This document shows, one piece after another, positions 1 to 9,451 of a stretch of 64,000 nucleotides of DNA; the first letter of the stretch is position 1; each line of letters starts with the position of its first letter. The stretch is from Flavivirga algicola (lineage in GTDB: Bacteria; Bacteroidota; Bacteroidia; Flavobacteriales; Flavobacteriaceae): assembly GCF_012910715.1 (NCBI RefSeq), contig NZ_JABBHF010000002.1, forward strand, positions 129,001 to 193,000, given 5' to 3'. The notes beneath the pieces were generated by a model, which had not been told where the DNA came from, did not search any database, and saw nothing but the letters and a program-made list of their open reading frames with translations. A program made the translations under genes and the position numbers.

Positions 1-720
1 GGTTTGCTTAAAGATCCGTTTTAAAAAAGTAGCATCTTCCTGATATAATACCTCAGCTACCGAAATTATTTTGGTAGGGCTTATTGATAATTCTCTTTTT
101 TCTACATAGGAGGCTAATTCCAATAACACACTTGGTTGAGCTACTAAAATTGTAGGTTGTAGCTTATTTAATCTGCCTGTATGGGTCTCCATATTTTTGA
201 GAATATCGAAGAATTCAAATTGCAAGGATTTCGACGTCACAGAATCGTATAAATTACTATTCGCTCTTAAAAAAAAAGCAACACGGCGTTTTTTTAAAGA
301 AAACCCAATTACTCGATCCAATACACAAGCTACCCACTGAGCTCTTTCTTCCTCTGTTGCCAAAAACACACCTCTATTACCGCTGGTCCCAGTTGATAAA
401 CCAACCGTTATCCCATTTATCAATGGCGAAAAATCACGTGATTCTTCTGCTTTAATGGCTACTTCCAGAGCCTTTTTAAGAGAGACCCTTTTGGTATTGA
501 TTATATCAAAATCTGCCATAAAATGAGCTTTATTGATTATGGGGTACTCATTTAATGGCGTGTTCTTTTTCGCCTTATCTCTGTAAAAAGGTGATTTTAA
601 CAACGTATTATTTAACCGGATCCATCGCTTTTCTTGTAGCTTGTTCAGTCTGTTTTTATACCACTTCTTATGTATTTTAAGTGACAACAACTTGTATAGG
701 ATCTGAATTTTAAAGAACAT
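1..720 (-). CDS. CoF390-synthetase-like adenylate-forming enzyme (C-terminus outside window)
   Basis: An open frame of 240 codons runs from the ATG at 720 to the window edge, so the C-terminal part is missing. Around residues 107-117 the translation has GLSTGTSGNRG, the nucleotide-binding loop of adenylate-forming enzymes of the phenylacetate-CoA ligase/coenzyme F390 synthetase branch. The family activates a carboxylic acid as an acyl-adenylate; the substrate here is unknown. The ATG lies inside the end of the upstream MBL-fold gene (11 bp overlap), so the two are translationally coupled. It is the last visible gene of the minus-strand operon that starts near 5734. Family assignment is good, function within the operon is inference. 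Confidence 0.8.
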   Translation of the reverse strand, partial: MFFKIQILYKLLSLKIHKKWYKNRLNKLQEKRWIRLNNTLLKSPFYRDKAKKNTPLNEYPIINKAHFMADFDIINTKRVSLKKALEVAIKAEESRDFSPLINGITVGLSTGTSGNRGVFLATEEERAQWVACVLDRVIGFSLKKRRVAFFLRANSNLYDSVTSKSLQFEFFDILKNMETHTGRLNKLQPTILVAQPSVLLELASYVEKRELSISPTKIISVAEVLYQEDATFLKRIFKQT

Positions 721-1555
721 CCAAGTCAATTTTTTTAAGTACCAAAGCATCTGTAGTTTCAGAACAATGGGTCGGAATAATTATTGTTTCAGGGTATTTC
801 TCATGGTATTTTCTTAAGCGCGTTAAGCTATTTTTAAAGTCTTTCCACGAGTGAAAAAATAAACGCACTATAGGATTTGGCAGCGTTCCTTTTTGATATG
901 TTTCTTTTAACCAGCAAGCGTCCGCTATTAAAAAGTAGGTCTGCTTTTTCGTAGAAATTACCAACCCCATTTGACCAGCCGCATGTCCTGGCAGAGGAAC
1001 GGCTATTAAATGTCCATCTCCAAATAAATCATACACCTCGCCCAGTTCAGGTATATTTGTTTTAATACTGGTTTCAATAACAGAGGTTCGTTCCATATAA
1101 TCTTTAGGGAGTAAGTCTTTTAATATACCTTTTGTAAACCCTAAAACTTTTGGAATCCTGTTTAGTTGTTTTATCGCTTTTTTAGAAGCATGAAGTGTGG
1201 CATTTGGAAAGTCTTTTAAACCTGCTATATGATCTGCATGAAAATGTGAAATAAAGATATGTTTAATGGATGCTGGCATAATACCATGGGCGATCAATTG
1301 GGTCTTCGCTTCACGTGACTGATCTATAGATACTTTTGTTATTTTAGCATATATTTTATTGGGGTAGGATGATGTAGCTTGATAGAATCGGTTGGTATAT
1401 CCCGTGTCAAAAAGTATCAAGCCTTGGGTTGGGTGTTCAATGAGTCCCCATAACGCTTTAAATTTGATATGTTGTTTTCTTCCTCCCCGAATGGCTTCGC
1501 TTTCCTTTGCCAAACAATGTCCGGCATAACCTAAATAGAGTTTACTATTTTCCAT
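710..1555 (-). CDS. MBL-fold metallo-hydrolase, lactonase-like
   Basis: 281 aa. The metal-binding signature HFHADH lies at residues 104-109 and a further metal-site motif PLPGHAAG follows near residue 190, as in metallo-beta-lactamase-fold hydrolases related to N-acyl-homoserine lactonases. No signal peptide is visible, so it should be cytoplasmic. It overlaps the epimerase gene upstream by 11 bp and the adenylate-forming gene downstream by 11 bp. In this setting it may hydrolyse a thioester, lactone or ester of the pathway intermediate, but the substrate cannot be read from the sequence. Confidence 0.85.
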   Translation of the reverse strand: MENSKLYLGYAGHCLAKESEAIRGGRKQHIKFKALWGLIEHPTQGLILFDTGYTNRFYQATSSYPNKIYAKITKVSIDQSREAKTQLIAHGIMPASIKHIFISHFHADHIAGLKDFPNATLHASKKAIKQLNRIPKVLGFTKGILKDLLPKDYMERTSVIETSIKTNIPELGEVYDLFGDGHLIAVPLPGHAAGQMGLVISTKKQTYFLIADACWLKETYQKGTLPNPIVRLFFHSWKDFKNSLTRLRKYHEKYPETIIIPTHCSETTDALVLKKIDLDVL

Positions 1556-2531
1556 TTGATAAATACCAATTTGTAAATTCAGTAATCGCTTCTTCTGTTG
1601 TGACTTTTGGGTTATAGCCCAACAGACGCTTTGCTTTAGAAATATCCATAGTAAGGGACTTGGCTAAAGTACCAACTCCATACCTTGTTAATGCTGGTTC
1701 CTTTTTATTCGTTAAAATCGATTTAAATTCAAGTAAAGTGGCTATTGTTTTAACCAACTTATACGGGAGTTTTTTAACAGGTTTTTTTTTACCTAATTGC
1801 GTCAAAACATCTGCAATGGCATCCCAAAGAACAACAGGGGCTCCATTGGTGATGTTATAAGTCTGATTAAGCGCTTCTTCTTTTGCCTGCAACGATAACA
1901 GAATGGCAGTAGCAACATTTTCTACCGAAGTGAGGTCGGCAATATTTTTTCCGTTCCCTATTATTTTTAAACGCCCTTCATCAAACACCCGAATTAATCG
2001 GGGCATGATAACGGTATCTCCTCGCCCTATAATCGCTCTGGGTCTGAGTATCACATATGTTAAACCAGAATGAGTCAATAATACTTCTGCCTTCCTTTTT
2101 GTTTTAGCATAGGCATTAATTAACTTTTTAGGTAACTTATCTTCTTCTTTGATATCGAATCGATCTTTAAATTCAAAATAAAGACTGGGGCTAGAAATAA
2201 ACACAAAGTTTTTAATGCCATATTCTAAAGCTGCTTTAATCAGGTTTTTCTGGGTAAGCACATTCGCCCTTTCAAATAATGCTTTTTCTCCCCAAGGTGA
2301 GGATAATGCTGCCGCATGCACTATATAATCAACATTTTGTATTATCTCTTGTACAAAAGAGAGATCTTCTAAATCACCTAAGACATAGGTTACTTTTTCA
2401 TGGTCTATTTGATGTGTTTTTTTTAGAGTTCTACCTGTAGCAATAATAGTGTTAATTCGAGGCTCCTTAACAAGTACCTCTAACGTGCGCCATCCTAAAA
2501 ACCCTGTTGCTCCTGTAAGTAGTACTTTCAT
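1545..2531 (-). CDS. NAD-dependent epimerase/dehydratase (3-beta-HSD-like)
   Basis: 328 aa extended short-chain dehydrogenase. The N-terminal Rossmann motif GATGFLG is at residues 7-13 and the catalytic YxxxK pair is Y141/K145. The middle of the protein (LRPRAIIGRGD) resembles the 3-beta-hydroxysteroid dehydrogenase/isomerase branch rather than nucleotide-sugar epimerases. It would oxidise or reduce a hydroxyl/keto group of a small molecule using NAD(P). It sits 8 bp downstream of the Rieske oxygenase gene and overlaps the MBL-fold gene, in the middle of the six-gene operon. Confidence 0.85.
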   Translation of the reverse strand: MKVLLTGATGFLGWRTLEVLVKEPRINTIIATGRTLKKTHQIDHEKVTYVLGDLEDLSFVQEIIQNVDYIVHAAALSSPWGEKALFERANVLTQKNLIKAALEYGIKNFVFISSPSLYFEFKDRFDIKEEDKLPKKLINAYAKTKRKAEVLLTHSGLTYVILRPRAIIGRGDTVIMPRLIRVFDEGRLKIIGNGKNIADLTSVENVATAILLSLQAKEEALNQTYNITNGAPVVLWDAIADVLTQLGKKKPVKKLPYKLVKTIATLLEFKSILTNKKEPALTRYGVGTLAKSLTMDISKAKRLLGYNPKVTTEEAITEFTNWYLSNGK

Positions 2532-2539
2532 TTATTTAA

Positions 2540-3520
2540 CTATAAGTAAAGTTCAATATCTTTTTCAACTACGTTAAAATCTTCGCCATCAAGCATTTTT
2601 TCAATATACCGTCTCATAATATCTAAATATGTACTTTGAAGCGGAGACTGTTCTATTGTTTTTTTGTTATTGGATAGAAGCTCTATGGCTTTTTTATCCT
2701 GTTGTAAGGCTAGGTAAAAAAAGGGCCCCAAAACAGCTACTTTTGTCCATGATGGCAACCATCGGTTACTAGTCGTAATTTGTGAAAAAAAATAGTTTTC
2801 CCCAGGTTTGGTAGGCACTATTATAAATCGGTTCGTCATTTCGAGTCCTTTTTTGGAGTGAAACTCCAAATCAATAATATTCCCTTTGGATAAGATACCG
2901 TAACTGTGGGTTATAAATCTCCCAAAGACTGAGCCAATAATACCAGATTGATGGGACTCTTCGGTATATTTAACTTGTACTCCATTATTTATAGCTCTTA
3001 TTTCTGCAATAGTCTTATTTGGTTTGGTAGATTTTCTAATGAGTCCATCATGTAAAAAAGAGGTATGCATGGGGTCTAAAAAATTCTCTAGAATATCGGC
3101 TGGATCTCCTTTTATGGTTGTACGGTATGAGTAAATCTTTCGATCGGGCAAAGGTTTTGATACGGATCTAAAAGACATATTGGGCGTCAAACAAACCCAG
3201 AGCAATCCATTGTGTTCATATGAGCTATAAGTTGTGAGTACACTGCACTTTCCTTTATAACCTGATTTAAGTCCAGGGATTACCGTGGTAAATCCTTTTT
3301 CATCAAAACGCCAACCGTGGTACCCGCAACGCAATTCATTATTAACCAGTTTTCCTGCCGACAATGGGTAGTTCCTATGCGGACAACTATCCTTTTGCAC
3401 CACCCATCCTGATTTTCCTTTGTATATAACAATTGGATATCCTTGTAAAACCAACCCTTGCGGCGATTTTTTTAATTTACTAATAAGCGAAACGGGATAC
3501 CAAGTATTATATTTATCCAT
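2540..3520 (-). CDS. Rieske 2Fe-2S ring-hydroxylating-type oxygenase
   Basis: 326 aa. The Rieske cluster ligands are plain: C46-x-H48 and C65-xx-H68. The mononuclear iron motif N146-xx-D149-xx-H152-xxxx-H157 follows in the C-terminal catalytic domain. This is the layout of single-component Rieske oxygenases (pheophorbide a oxygenase/vanillate demethylase type) that use an external reductase and O2 to hydroxylate or demethylate. No reductase gene is seen nearby. Its place between the acyltransferase-like and epimerase genes suggests an oxidative tailoring step. Family is certain, substrate unknown. Confidence 0.88.
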   Translation of the reverse strand: MDKYNTWYPVSLISKLKKSPQGLVLQGYPIVIYKGKSGWVVQKDSCPHRNYPLSAGKLVNNELRCGYHGWRFDEKGFTTVIPGLKSGYKGKCSVLTTYSSYEHNGLLWVCLTPNMSFRSVSKPLPDRKIYSYRTTIKGDPADILENFLDPMHTSFLHDGLIRKSTKPNKTIAEIRAINNGVQVKYTEESHQSGIIGSVFGRFITHSYGILSKGNIIDLEFHSKKGLEMTNRFIIVPTKPGENYFFSQITTSNRWLPSWTKVAVLGPFFYLALQQDKKAIELLSNNKKTIEQSPLQSTYLDIMRRYIEKMLDGEDFNVVEKDIELYL

Positions 3521-3540
3521 ATATGCTTTCCAAATGAGCG

Positions 3541-4674
3541 TTAAAGTTTGTATTTCTTTATAATAGGTACTCCAATCTTATTGGATAAAGTTTTTAAAAC
3601 TTGCCAGCGCAATCTTCTGCTACGTGATAAGTGTTTCAAATATAATGAAGAATATTCAATAGATGGCTGTCCGCCCCGCATACGCTTAAACCCTGCTGCT
3701 CCAGAACTTAAATTAAGTAATAACCCTGTTTCGAATTTATTAAGAATTGCCAACTGTGCGGCATGAATATAGAGTCCTTCTTTTTGTGGCATATCGGTAT
3801 CATATCCAACCAGTGGCGATGTGATGGTATTATCTATGGTAAACACGCCCGAAAATGCCTTTAAGCTCCCCTTCTCATCTACATAGCCTTGAAACTTCAC
3901 AAGTTTTTTATCATAACAATCTTGAAAATATTTAAGTGTGAATTGGGGATTGAATTTTGAATATTTTACCAGATAAAGTTTTCGATATAATTCAAGTGCT
4001 TGTAGCAGGAAGTCTTTCATACCTTCGTGGTTTATCAACTGGAGGCCAGACCTCTTGATTAGTTTATTGTCATGTTTATTATTACGATGTTTTAACCAAG
4101 CTTCTTTAGAAAGATCAAATATATAGACTTGCCTACTACCAATACAATCATAACCATTTGCTTTAAACAAATCCAATAAACTACGATGTTGGTATTCATT
4201 TAGAGATCTAAAGATAATGGCATGATCTGGGTACTCTGATACTATAAAGGCAGTAATCGCTTCAATTTCCTTTCCATCCCATTCTGGAAATGGATTGGTT
4301 GAAAGCAAAAAGTTATTGATGTGAATATTCTTATCAATTTCCCCTTTTCTAAGCCATTTTGCTATGATATTTAATAAAAGCAGTAGTAACTTTTTAACGA
4401 CTTTATTTTTTATTTTCCACTTAATTTCATCTTTTGAATAATTAGCATAAGCTGTATAAGGAGAACAAACAAATGAATTATCCCATTCTTTATCATTAAT
4501 CGTTACTGGAAAAAACAGTTTTTCATTAACCCGCAGAACACGGTATGTGGTTTTTACATTTTCAATTAACAACTCTGAGTCGTTCTGAAACAGCTCGCTA
4601 AAACCTCGAATTGTCCCTGTTAACTCCTCTTGTTTTGCCCATCTAACTTTCATTGCCATTCCATTCAATATCAT
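3541..4674 (-). CDS. Putative acyltransferase, GNAT/FemAB-like (unassigned)
   Basis: 377 aa, cytoplasmic, no signal peptide. I do not recognise a firm family. The C-terminal half, with a segment reading FQGYVDEKGSLKAFSGVF followed by LNLSSGAAGFKRMRGG, has the look of a GNAT/FemAB-type acyltransferase fold. The start at 4674 overlaps the ATP-grasp gene by 32 bp; an internal ATG at 4653 is an equally good start. Paired with an ATP-grasp ligase and an adenylate-forming enzyme, an amide- or ester-forming role is plausible but inferred. Confidence 0.6.
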   Translation of the reverse strand: MILNGMAMKVRWAKQEELTGTIRGFSELFQNDSELLIENVKTTYRVLRVNEKLFFPVTINDKEWDNSFVCSPYTAYANYSKDEIKWKIKNKVVKKLLLLLLNIIAKWLRKGEIDKNIHINNFLLSTNPFPEWDGKEIEAITAFIVSEYPDHAIIFRSLNEYQHRSLLDLFKANGYDCIGSRQVYIFDLSKEAWLKHRNNKHDNKLIKRSGLQLINHEGMKDFLLQALELYRKLYLVKYSKFNPQFTLKYFQDCYDKKLVKFQGYVDEKGSLKAFSGVFTIDNTITSPLVGYDTDMPQKEGLYIHAAQLAILNKFETGLLLNLSSGAAGFKRMRGGQPSIEYSSLYLKHLSRSRRLRWQVLKTLSNKIGVPIIKKYKL

Positions 4675-5734
4675 AGGTGGTCGCCTTTAACCAACTGATT
4701 CGTTTAAATAGTTTAATATAGGCTATCTCGAATAAACTAAGCCATTGCATCATAGCAGGAAGCGGATCGTAATAACGAAATATCGCATCTTTAGCTTGCC
4801 TAACTTCTTTTTTAAAAAATTTAAAAGGATATCCCAACAACATTAAAAACAAAAGCATCTGGTTGCGTTTATCTTGAAAAGGTCTTAGACCATTCACTAA
4901 AAAACAATCTGCTAATTGATTCTCCAGCAAATGCGCACCACTAGTTCCACGAGGATTGCATTCAATAAACCACGGACCGTCTTTTGCTATTATCACATCA
5001 AAACTTAATTGTCCTGTATAATTTAGGTGTTCTCCAAACTTTTTCACCTGTGCTTCTACTTCTTTATTTTCAATGAATTTAAAAAATATACCAGCCCCCT
5101 TACCTGCTCTAAATAATGGTTCATAACAAACAAGACCTCTTAATTCGCCTTCATCCCAAATAGAATACACACAGATTTCTTTTCCGTGTATTTTTTTTTG
5201 CGCAATCCATTTTTCTGGATTGCCAAGTTCGTCCTTAGTTAGTAAAACCCCATTAAAAATATTGCCAGCAAACCTTGAATATTTTTGTTTAAAAACATAA
5301 TGGTTACTATGGTTCCAATTCTTGAATTCATCTGCCGATATAGTTTCTGGTATGGACAACTGATGCTTAAATGCTTTTGCAAAAGTTTCTTTATTATGCA
5401 AACGGTTTAACTCTTGGATATTCGTTGTCCAAACTTTGCAGAGAAACTTATTTTTATATTTAGCTATATAAAACGCCTCTTCACAGCAAGGGATAAGATC
5501 GGTAATAGCATAGTTTGAAACTAACCTGGCAACAGTATTAATATATGCTTGTGTATTAAATCGGGCAGAAGGGAGTTGTTCATATTTTATTATAGCATTT
5601 GTCCACCTTCCGATGGGTAAAACTAAAGAATCTGCTAAGATCACCCGAATACCCTGTTTTTTAAAACTTCGGACAAGCACAAGAGTCATTGGAGCTCGAG
5701 CACCTAATATGAGTATGTTTTTATGCGTCTTCAT
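4643..5734 (-). CDS. ATP-grasp domain enzyme (carboxylate-amine ligase type)
   Basis: 363 aa. The N-terminus starts with a Rossmann-like strand-turn (ILILGARAPMTLVLVRSF), followed by the central ATP-binding region and the Mg-binding motif ECNPRGTSGAHL near residue 260, typical of the carbamoyl-phosphate-synthase branch of ATP-grasp enzymes. Such enzymes activate a carboxylate as an acyl-phosphate for attack by an amine. It is the first gene of the operon; a TATCTTTG box (minus strand, 5746-5753) lies about a dozen bases upstream of its ATG. Substrates unknown. Confidence 0.8.
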   Translation of the reverse strand: MKTHKNILILGARAPMTLVLVRSFKKQGIRVILADSLVLPIGRWTNAIIKYEQLPSARFNTQAYINTVARLVSNYAITDLIPCCEEAFYIAKYKNKFLCKVWTTNIQELNRLHNKETFAKAFKHQLSIPETISADEFKNWNHSNHYVFKQKYSRFAGNIFNGVLLTKDELGNPEKWIAQKKIHGKEICVYSIWDEGELRGLVCYEPLFRAGKGAGIFFKFIENKEVEAQVKKFGEHLNYTGQLSFDVIIAKDGPWFIECNPRGTSGAHLLENQLADCFLVNGLRPFQDKRNQMLLFLMLLGYPFKFFKKEVRQAKDAIFRYYDPLPAMMQWLSLFEIAYIKLFKRISWLKATTYDIEWNGNES

Positions 5735-5745
5735 TTAATCTTAAA

Positions 5746-5753
5746 CAAAGATA
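5746..5753 (-). promoter_or_regulatory. Candidate -7 box (TAnnTTTG) of the left-edge operon
   Basis: On the minus strand this reads TATCTTTG, an exact match to the Bacteroidota TAnnTTTG element, and it lies just upstream of the ATP-grasp start codon at 5734. No convincing -33 TTG was found, and the implied leader would be only a few bases, so this is tentative. Confidence 0.35.
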
Positions 5754-5912
5754 CTCACTTTGAATGTCTCGCTAAAAACGTTATTATTTTTAAGATGCCT
5801 TATTCTCTAGAATATTTTTACAAATAAAGAGGCTGAAAAGAACTTCGGTCAATTTCAAAATCTGTTTTTTTAACTATTAACTTTCTTTTTAATTAATAAT
5901 TATAAAAACGCT

Positions 5913-6326
5913 TTACTTTTCCCTTTTTAAAATTATTGAGTTTTCAGTATCAAATTCAGTGGGTCTGTTATTTTTGTAGTTAATAGCAAACTCCATGGTA
6001 TCAGTATCCAAAAAATTTGCTATACATAGCAATCGTTTCTCTTCGCCTGTTGCCAATTTAGTAATAATGAAGTCTACTTGTATAGGATCTTTACTATCAT
6101 CAATTTTATAAGTTAAAGAACCTTTTTCTTCTTTAAGAACAAACTCTTTACCCCCGAAAGTTTTTCCTTGGATTTCAAAAGTTGCATACCCTTCTTTATC
6201 AAAAATAATATAACCAATATCTCCATTATCCTCGCCTTTCCATTTTCCTATAAAACGACTTGTATCATTTTTTGTAGTTAGCGATAATAGCGGAATTGCC
6301 AATAATAAAATTAGAATTTTTTTCAT
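5913..6326 (-). CDS. Small exported protein, lipocalin-like, unknown function
   Basis: 137 aa with a short N-terminal signal peptide (KKILILLLAIPLLSL) and no lipobox cysteine, so it is probably periplasmic. The mature part starts FIGKWKGED, the kind of opening seen in small lipocalin-like or YceI-unrelated beta-barrel proteins of Bacteroidota. I do not recognise a specific family. It stands alone between the biosynthetic operon and pyrF. Confidence 0.65.
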   Translation of the reverse strand: MKKILILLLAIPLLSLTTKNDTSRFIGKWKGEDNGDIGYIIFDKEGYATFEIQGKTFGGKEFVLKEEKGSLTYKIDDSKDPIQVDFIITKLATGEEKRLLCIANFLDTDTMEFAINYKNNRPTEFDTENSIILKREK

Positions 6327-6373
6327 GTTTTTTTGGAGTATCTTATTTTACTTTATGTGTAAAATCAATTTAT

Positions 6374-7189
6374 TTAATTAGTCAACTCTACTTCCATTTG
6401 TTGTTGAAGTACTTTAGCTTTCATTGCCGCTGCCTCAGCAAAATCGTCTTCTTGGGATGCATAAATAATTCCACGTGAAGAATTAACAAGCAAGCCTATT
6501 TGATCATTCATTCCATATTTACAAACATCTTGCAAATTTCCACCTTGTGCTCCAACACCAGGCACTAGCAAAAAACTATCCGGAATAATTTGTCTAATAT
6601 CTGCTAAAAATTCGGCTTTGGTAGCCCCAACAACATACATTAAGTTTTTAGAGTTTTCCCAACTTTTCGAAATCTCTAATACTTGTTTGTACAATTCTTT
6701 ACCATCAACCGTTTTTGTTTGAAAATCAAATGCTCCTTGGTTAGATGTCAAAGCCAACAAAATCGTGTGCTTATTTTCAAACGCTAAAAAAGGTTCTACG
6801 GAGTCTTTCCCCATGTAAGGTGCCACTGTTACAGAATCGAAAGCTAAATCTTCAAAAAAAGCTTTCGCATACATCGTGCTTGTATTACCGATATCACCTC
6901 GTTTAGCATCTGCAATAGTAAATATTTCGGGATGCTTTTCGTTTAAATAATTAATCGTTTTTTCTAGAGCTTTCCAGCCTTTTAAGCCATATGCCTCATA
7001 AAATGCCGTATTAGGCTTATAAGCCACACATAAATGATGTGTCGCATCAATAATAGCTTTATTGAATGCAAAAATGGGGTCATCCTCTTTTAAAAGATAA
7101 GGCGGTATTTTATTTAAATCAACATCTAATCCTATACACAAAAAGGATTTCTTTTTTTTGATTTGCTGAACGAGTTGGTTTGTTGTCAA
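6374..7189 (-). CDS. pyrF: Orotidine 5'-phosphate decarboxylase
   Basis: 271 aa, the longer type of OMP decarboxylase. The catalytic DxKxxD motif is D94-A-K96-R-G-D99 and the phosphate-binding end VPGVGAQGG is near residue 205. It converts OMP to UMP, the last step of de novo pyrimidine synthesis, in the cytoplasm. It lies downstream of prfA on the same strand with a palindromic repeat in the 94-bp gap, so the two may be separate transcripts. Confidence 0.97.
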   Translation of the reverse strand: MTTNQLVQQIKKKKSFLCIGLDVDLNKIPPYLLKEDDPIFAFNKAIIDATHHLCVAYKPNTAFYEAYGLKGWKALEKTINYLNEKHPEIFTIADAKRGDIGNTSTMYAKAFFEDLAFDSVTVAPYMGKDSVEPFLAFENKHTILLALTSNQGAFDFQTKTVDGKELYKQVLEISKSWENSKNLMYVVGATKAEFLADIRQIIPDSFLLVPGVGAQGGNLQDVCKYGMNDQIGLLVNSSRGIIYASQEDDFAEAAAMKAKVLQQQMEVELTN

Positions 7190-7201
7190 TAGTCTGTTTT
7201 C

Positions 7202-7276
7202 TCATTCCTACGAAGGCAGGAATCTGTTTAAAATTAATTAGGTTCAATCAAAAGATTCCTGCCTTCACAGGAATGA
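7202..7276. repeat. Inverted repeat (REP-like) between prfA and pyrF
   Basis: Two 24-bp arms, 7202-7225 and 7253-7276, are inverted copies that differ at two positions and enclose a 27-bp A/T-rich spacer. The core is ATTCCTxxGAAGGCAGGAATC. It would fold into a long hairpin after prfA. From general knowledge such extragenic palindromes are common in flavobacterial genomes; no coding content is seen. Confidence 0.75.
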
Positions 7277-7283
7277 CAAGTAT

Positions 7284-8360
7284 TTAAATCACATCATCAC
7301 TAGCTTTTAACTTCTCCGTATTTTCAGCTAGCATTAATTCATCTATAATTTTTTGAATATCTCCATTTACAATATTACTTAAATCGTAAAGTGTCAAACC
7401 TATTCTGTGATCTGTAACACGTCCTTGCGGATAGTTATAAGTTCTAATCTTGGCACTTCTATCACCCGACGACACCATACTTCCACGCTTAGCAGCATCT
7501 TCTTCTTGCTTTTTCGCTAATTCTAAATCGTATAAACGAGAACGCAATACTTTAAAGGCTTTCTCTTTATTTTTATGTTGTGATTTTTGATCTTGACATT
7601 GCGCTACCAATCCAGTTGGGATATGTGTTAAACGCACTGCCGAATAGGTTGTATTTACAGATTGCCCACCAGGACCAGATGAACAGAAAAAATCTATTCT
7701 TACATCTTTTGGATTAATCTCTACATCAAACTCCTCTGCTTCAGGAAATACCATAACCGTCGCAGCACTTGTATGTACACGTCCTTGCGTTTCTGTTTGT
7801 GGTACACGCTGTACTCGATGTACCCCCGCTTCAAACTTTAAAGTCCCATATACATCTTCACCACTTACTTCAAACTGAATTTCTTTAAAACCGCCATTAG
7901 TTCCTTCACTAAAATCTACTGTATCTACACGCCAACCTTTATTCTCACAGTATTTGGTGTACATTCTAAACAAATCACCAGCAAAAATACTAGCTTCATC
8001 TCCACCAGTCCCTGCACGTAGCTCGACCACGGCATTTTTAGCATCTTCGGGATCTTTAGGGATTAACAGTACTCTTATTTCTTCTTCTAACTTAGGAATG
8101 CCTTCTTTAGCTTCATCGTATTGCATTTTGGCCATTTCTACCATTTCCTCATCACTTCCATCAGCAATGATAGATTCGGCTTCCTCCAAATTATCTGTAA
8201 GTTCTATATACTGTGCTCGCTTTTCCATAAGAATTCGCAAGTCTTTATATTCTCTATTGAGTTCTACATAACGCTTTTGATCTGAAATGATATCTGGTTG
8301 AATAATTAAATCACTAACCTCATCAAAACGTTGCTTTACTATTTGTAATTTCTCTAACAT
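7284..8360 (-). CDS. prfA: Peptide chain release factor 1
   Basis: 358 aa, the usual length. The GGQ peptidyl-tRNA hydrolysis motif is at residues 231-233 (GPGGQSVN) and the stop-codon recognition tripeptide of the RF1 type, PxT, is P187-Q-T189, which separates it from RF2. It ends translation at UAA and UAG in the cytoplasm. Preceded by a 120-bp gap shared with the divergent small membrane gene at 8481. Confidence 0.97.
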   Translation of the reverse strand: MLEKLQIVKQRFDEVSDLIIQPDIISDQKRYVELNREYKDLRILMEKRAQYIELTDNLEEAESIIADGSDEEMVEMAKMQYDEAKEGIPKLEEEIRVLLIPKDPEDAKNAVVELRAGTGGDEASIFAGDLFRMYTKYCENKGWRVDTVDFSEGTNGGFKEIQFEVSGEDVYGTLKFEAGVHRVQRVPQTETQGRVHTSAATVMVFPEAEEFDVEINPKDVRIDFFCSSGPGGQSVNTTYSAVRLTHIPTGLVAQCQDQKSQHKNKEKAFKVLRSRLYDLELAKKQEEDAAKRGSMVSSGDRSAKIRTYNYPQGRVTDHRIGLTLYDLSNIVNGDIQKIIDELMLAENTEKLKASDDVI

Positions 8361-8480
8361 CTACCTTTTAAATTGGGGATCAAAAATACGATAATTTATG
8401 AATTTTCAGCAGGAATACACCTGTCTATTAATCATTAGACTAGAATAATATTCAACTTCTGGCGTTTCTAATCATATATT

Positions 8481-8768
8481 ATGAATCAATTATTTTCCAT
8501 ATTCGTTTTTTACAGGCCTTTTATTTTATGGTCTTTTGGGCTAAATATTATTTTTTCATTTTTAAAATATGATATCATTCCCATACTTATCGCCAAGTTT
8601 ATATTAATCATTTTTTTGCGGTTTTTCATAAATGAAACCAATGCGAAACGAAAGTTAATATTTTACAAAAACTTAGGCATTTCTTCTTTGAAATTGTTTT
8701 CACTACTATATGTTATTGATCTATTTCTTAGCATCCCATTCCTTTTACTTCTTAAAGAGTTTATATGA
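8481..8768 (+). CDS. Small integral membrane protein next to ABC ATPase
   Basis: 95 aa with about three hydrophobic segments and several aromatic residues. No family recognised. Its TGA overlaps the ATG of the ABC ATPase gene (ATGA at 8765), so the pair is translationally coupled and it may be the membrane partner of that ATPase, although it is much shorter than a normal permease. Confidence 0.6.
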   Translation: MNQLFSIFVFYRPFILWSFGLNIIFSFLKYDIIPILIAKFILIIFLRFFINETNAKRKLIFYKNLGISSLKLFSLLYVIDLFLSIPFLLLLKEFI

Positions 8769-9426
8769 CTTTTGAAATAGATAATATTGAACTTTATTTT
8801 AAGGAAAAGCGCATTTTAAATGGTATCTATCTAAAAGCAGAAACTGGAAAAGTGACTGGTATTTTAGGGAGTAATGGCTGTGGAAAAAGCTGTTTATTAA
8901 ATATTGTTTTTGGAAGTTTGAAACCTAAATACAGTCTTATTCGAATTGACAATAAGCCTATTTTAAAACCTTTATACCAAACAAAATTAGTAACCTATTT
9001 ACCCCAGCAAAATTTTATTCCCAATAGAATGATAATTAAAACTGCCTTTAAAATTTTCAGGGTAGATTGGGATATATTTGCCAATACATTTGAAAGCCTA
9101 GCTCCTTATAAAAATTTTCATTTTAATAAGTTGTCTGGTGGGGAACGCAGAATCATAGAAATTTACCTGATATTAAAATGTTCTGGAAAAATAGCGCTTT
9201 TAGATGAGCCTTTCTCTCATATTTCTCCTTTATATATTGAAAGTATAAAAGCTCTCATTGAAGAAGAAAACGAAAAAAAGCTATCATCATCACAGATCAC
9301 ATCTATGCACCTATTATATCTGTTTCAGATACTATATATCTTTTAAAAAATGGTTGTACAAAATTAATTAACAACTTAAAAGAATTAGAAGATTACAAAT
9401 ATTTAAGCATGGGTACTTTACCTTAG
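8765..9426 (+). CDS. ABC transporter ATP-binding protein, interrupted by a frameshift
   Basis: The first frame has Walker A G35-SNGCGK-S42, the Q-loop region, signature LSGGE (123-127) and Walker B IALLDEP (143-149). It then runs out of frame after K172 and would end at 9346 with an unrelated tail (193 aa). Shifting to the -1 frame at 9280 gives AIIITDH, which restores the H-loop histidine, and the frame continues to TAG at 9424-9426 for a full 220-aa ATPase. The shift falls exactly on A-AAA-AAG (9274-9280), a classical -1 slippery heptamer, so programmed frameshifting, an inactivating single-A loss, or a sequencing error in a run of seven A are all possible. Cargo unknown. Confidence 0.7.
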
Positions 9427-9451
9427 GCAAGGTTATTAATACACTAAAAAA

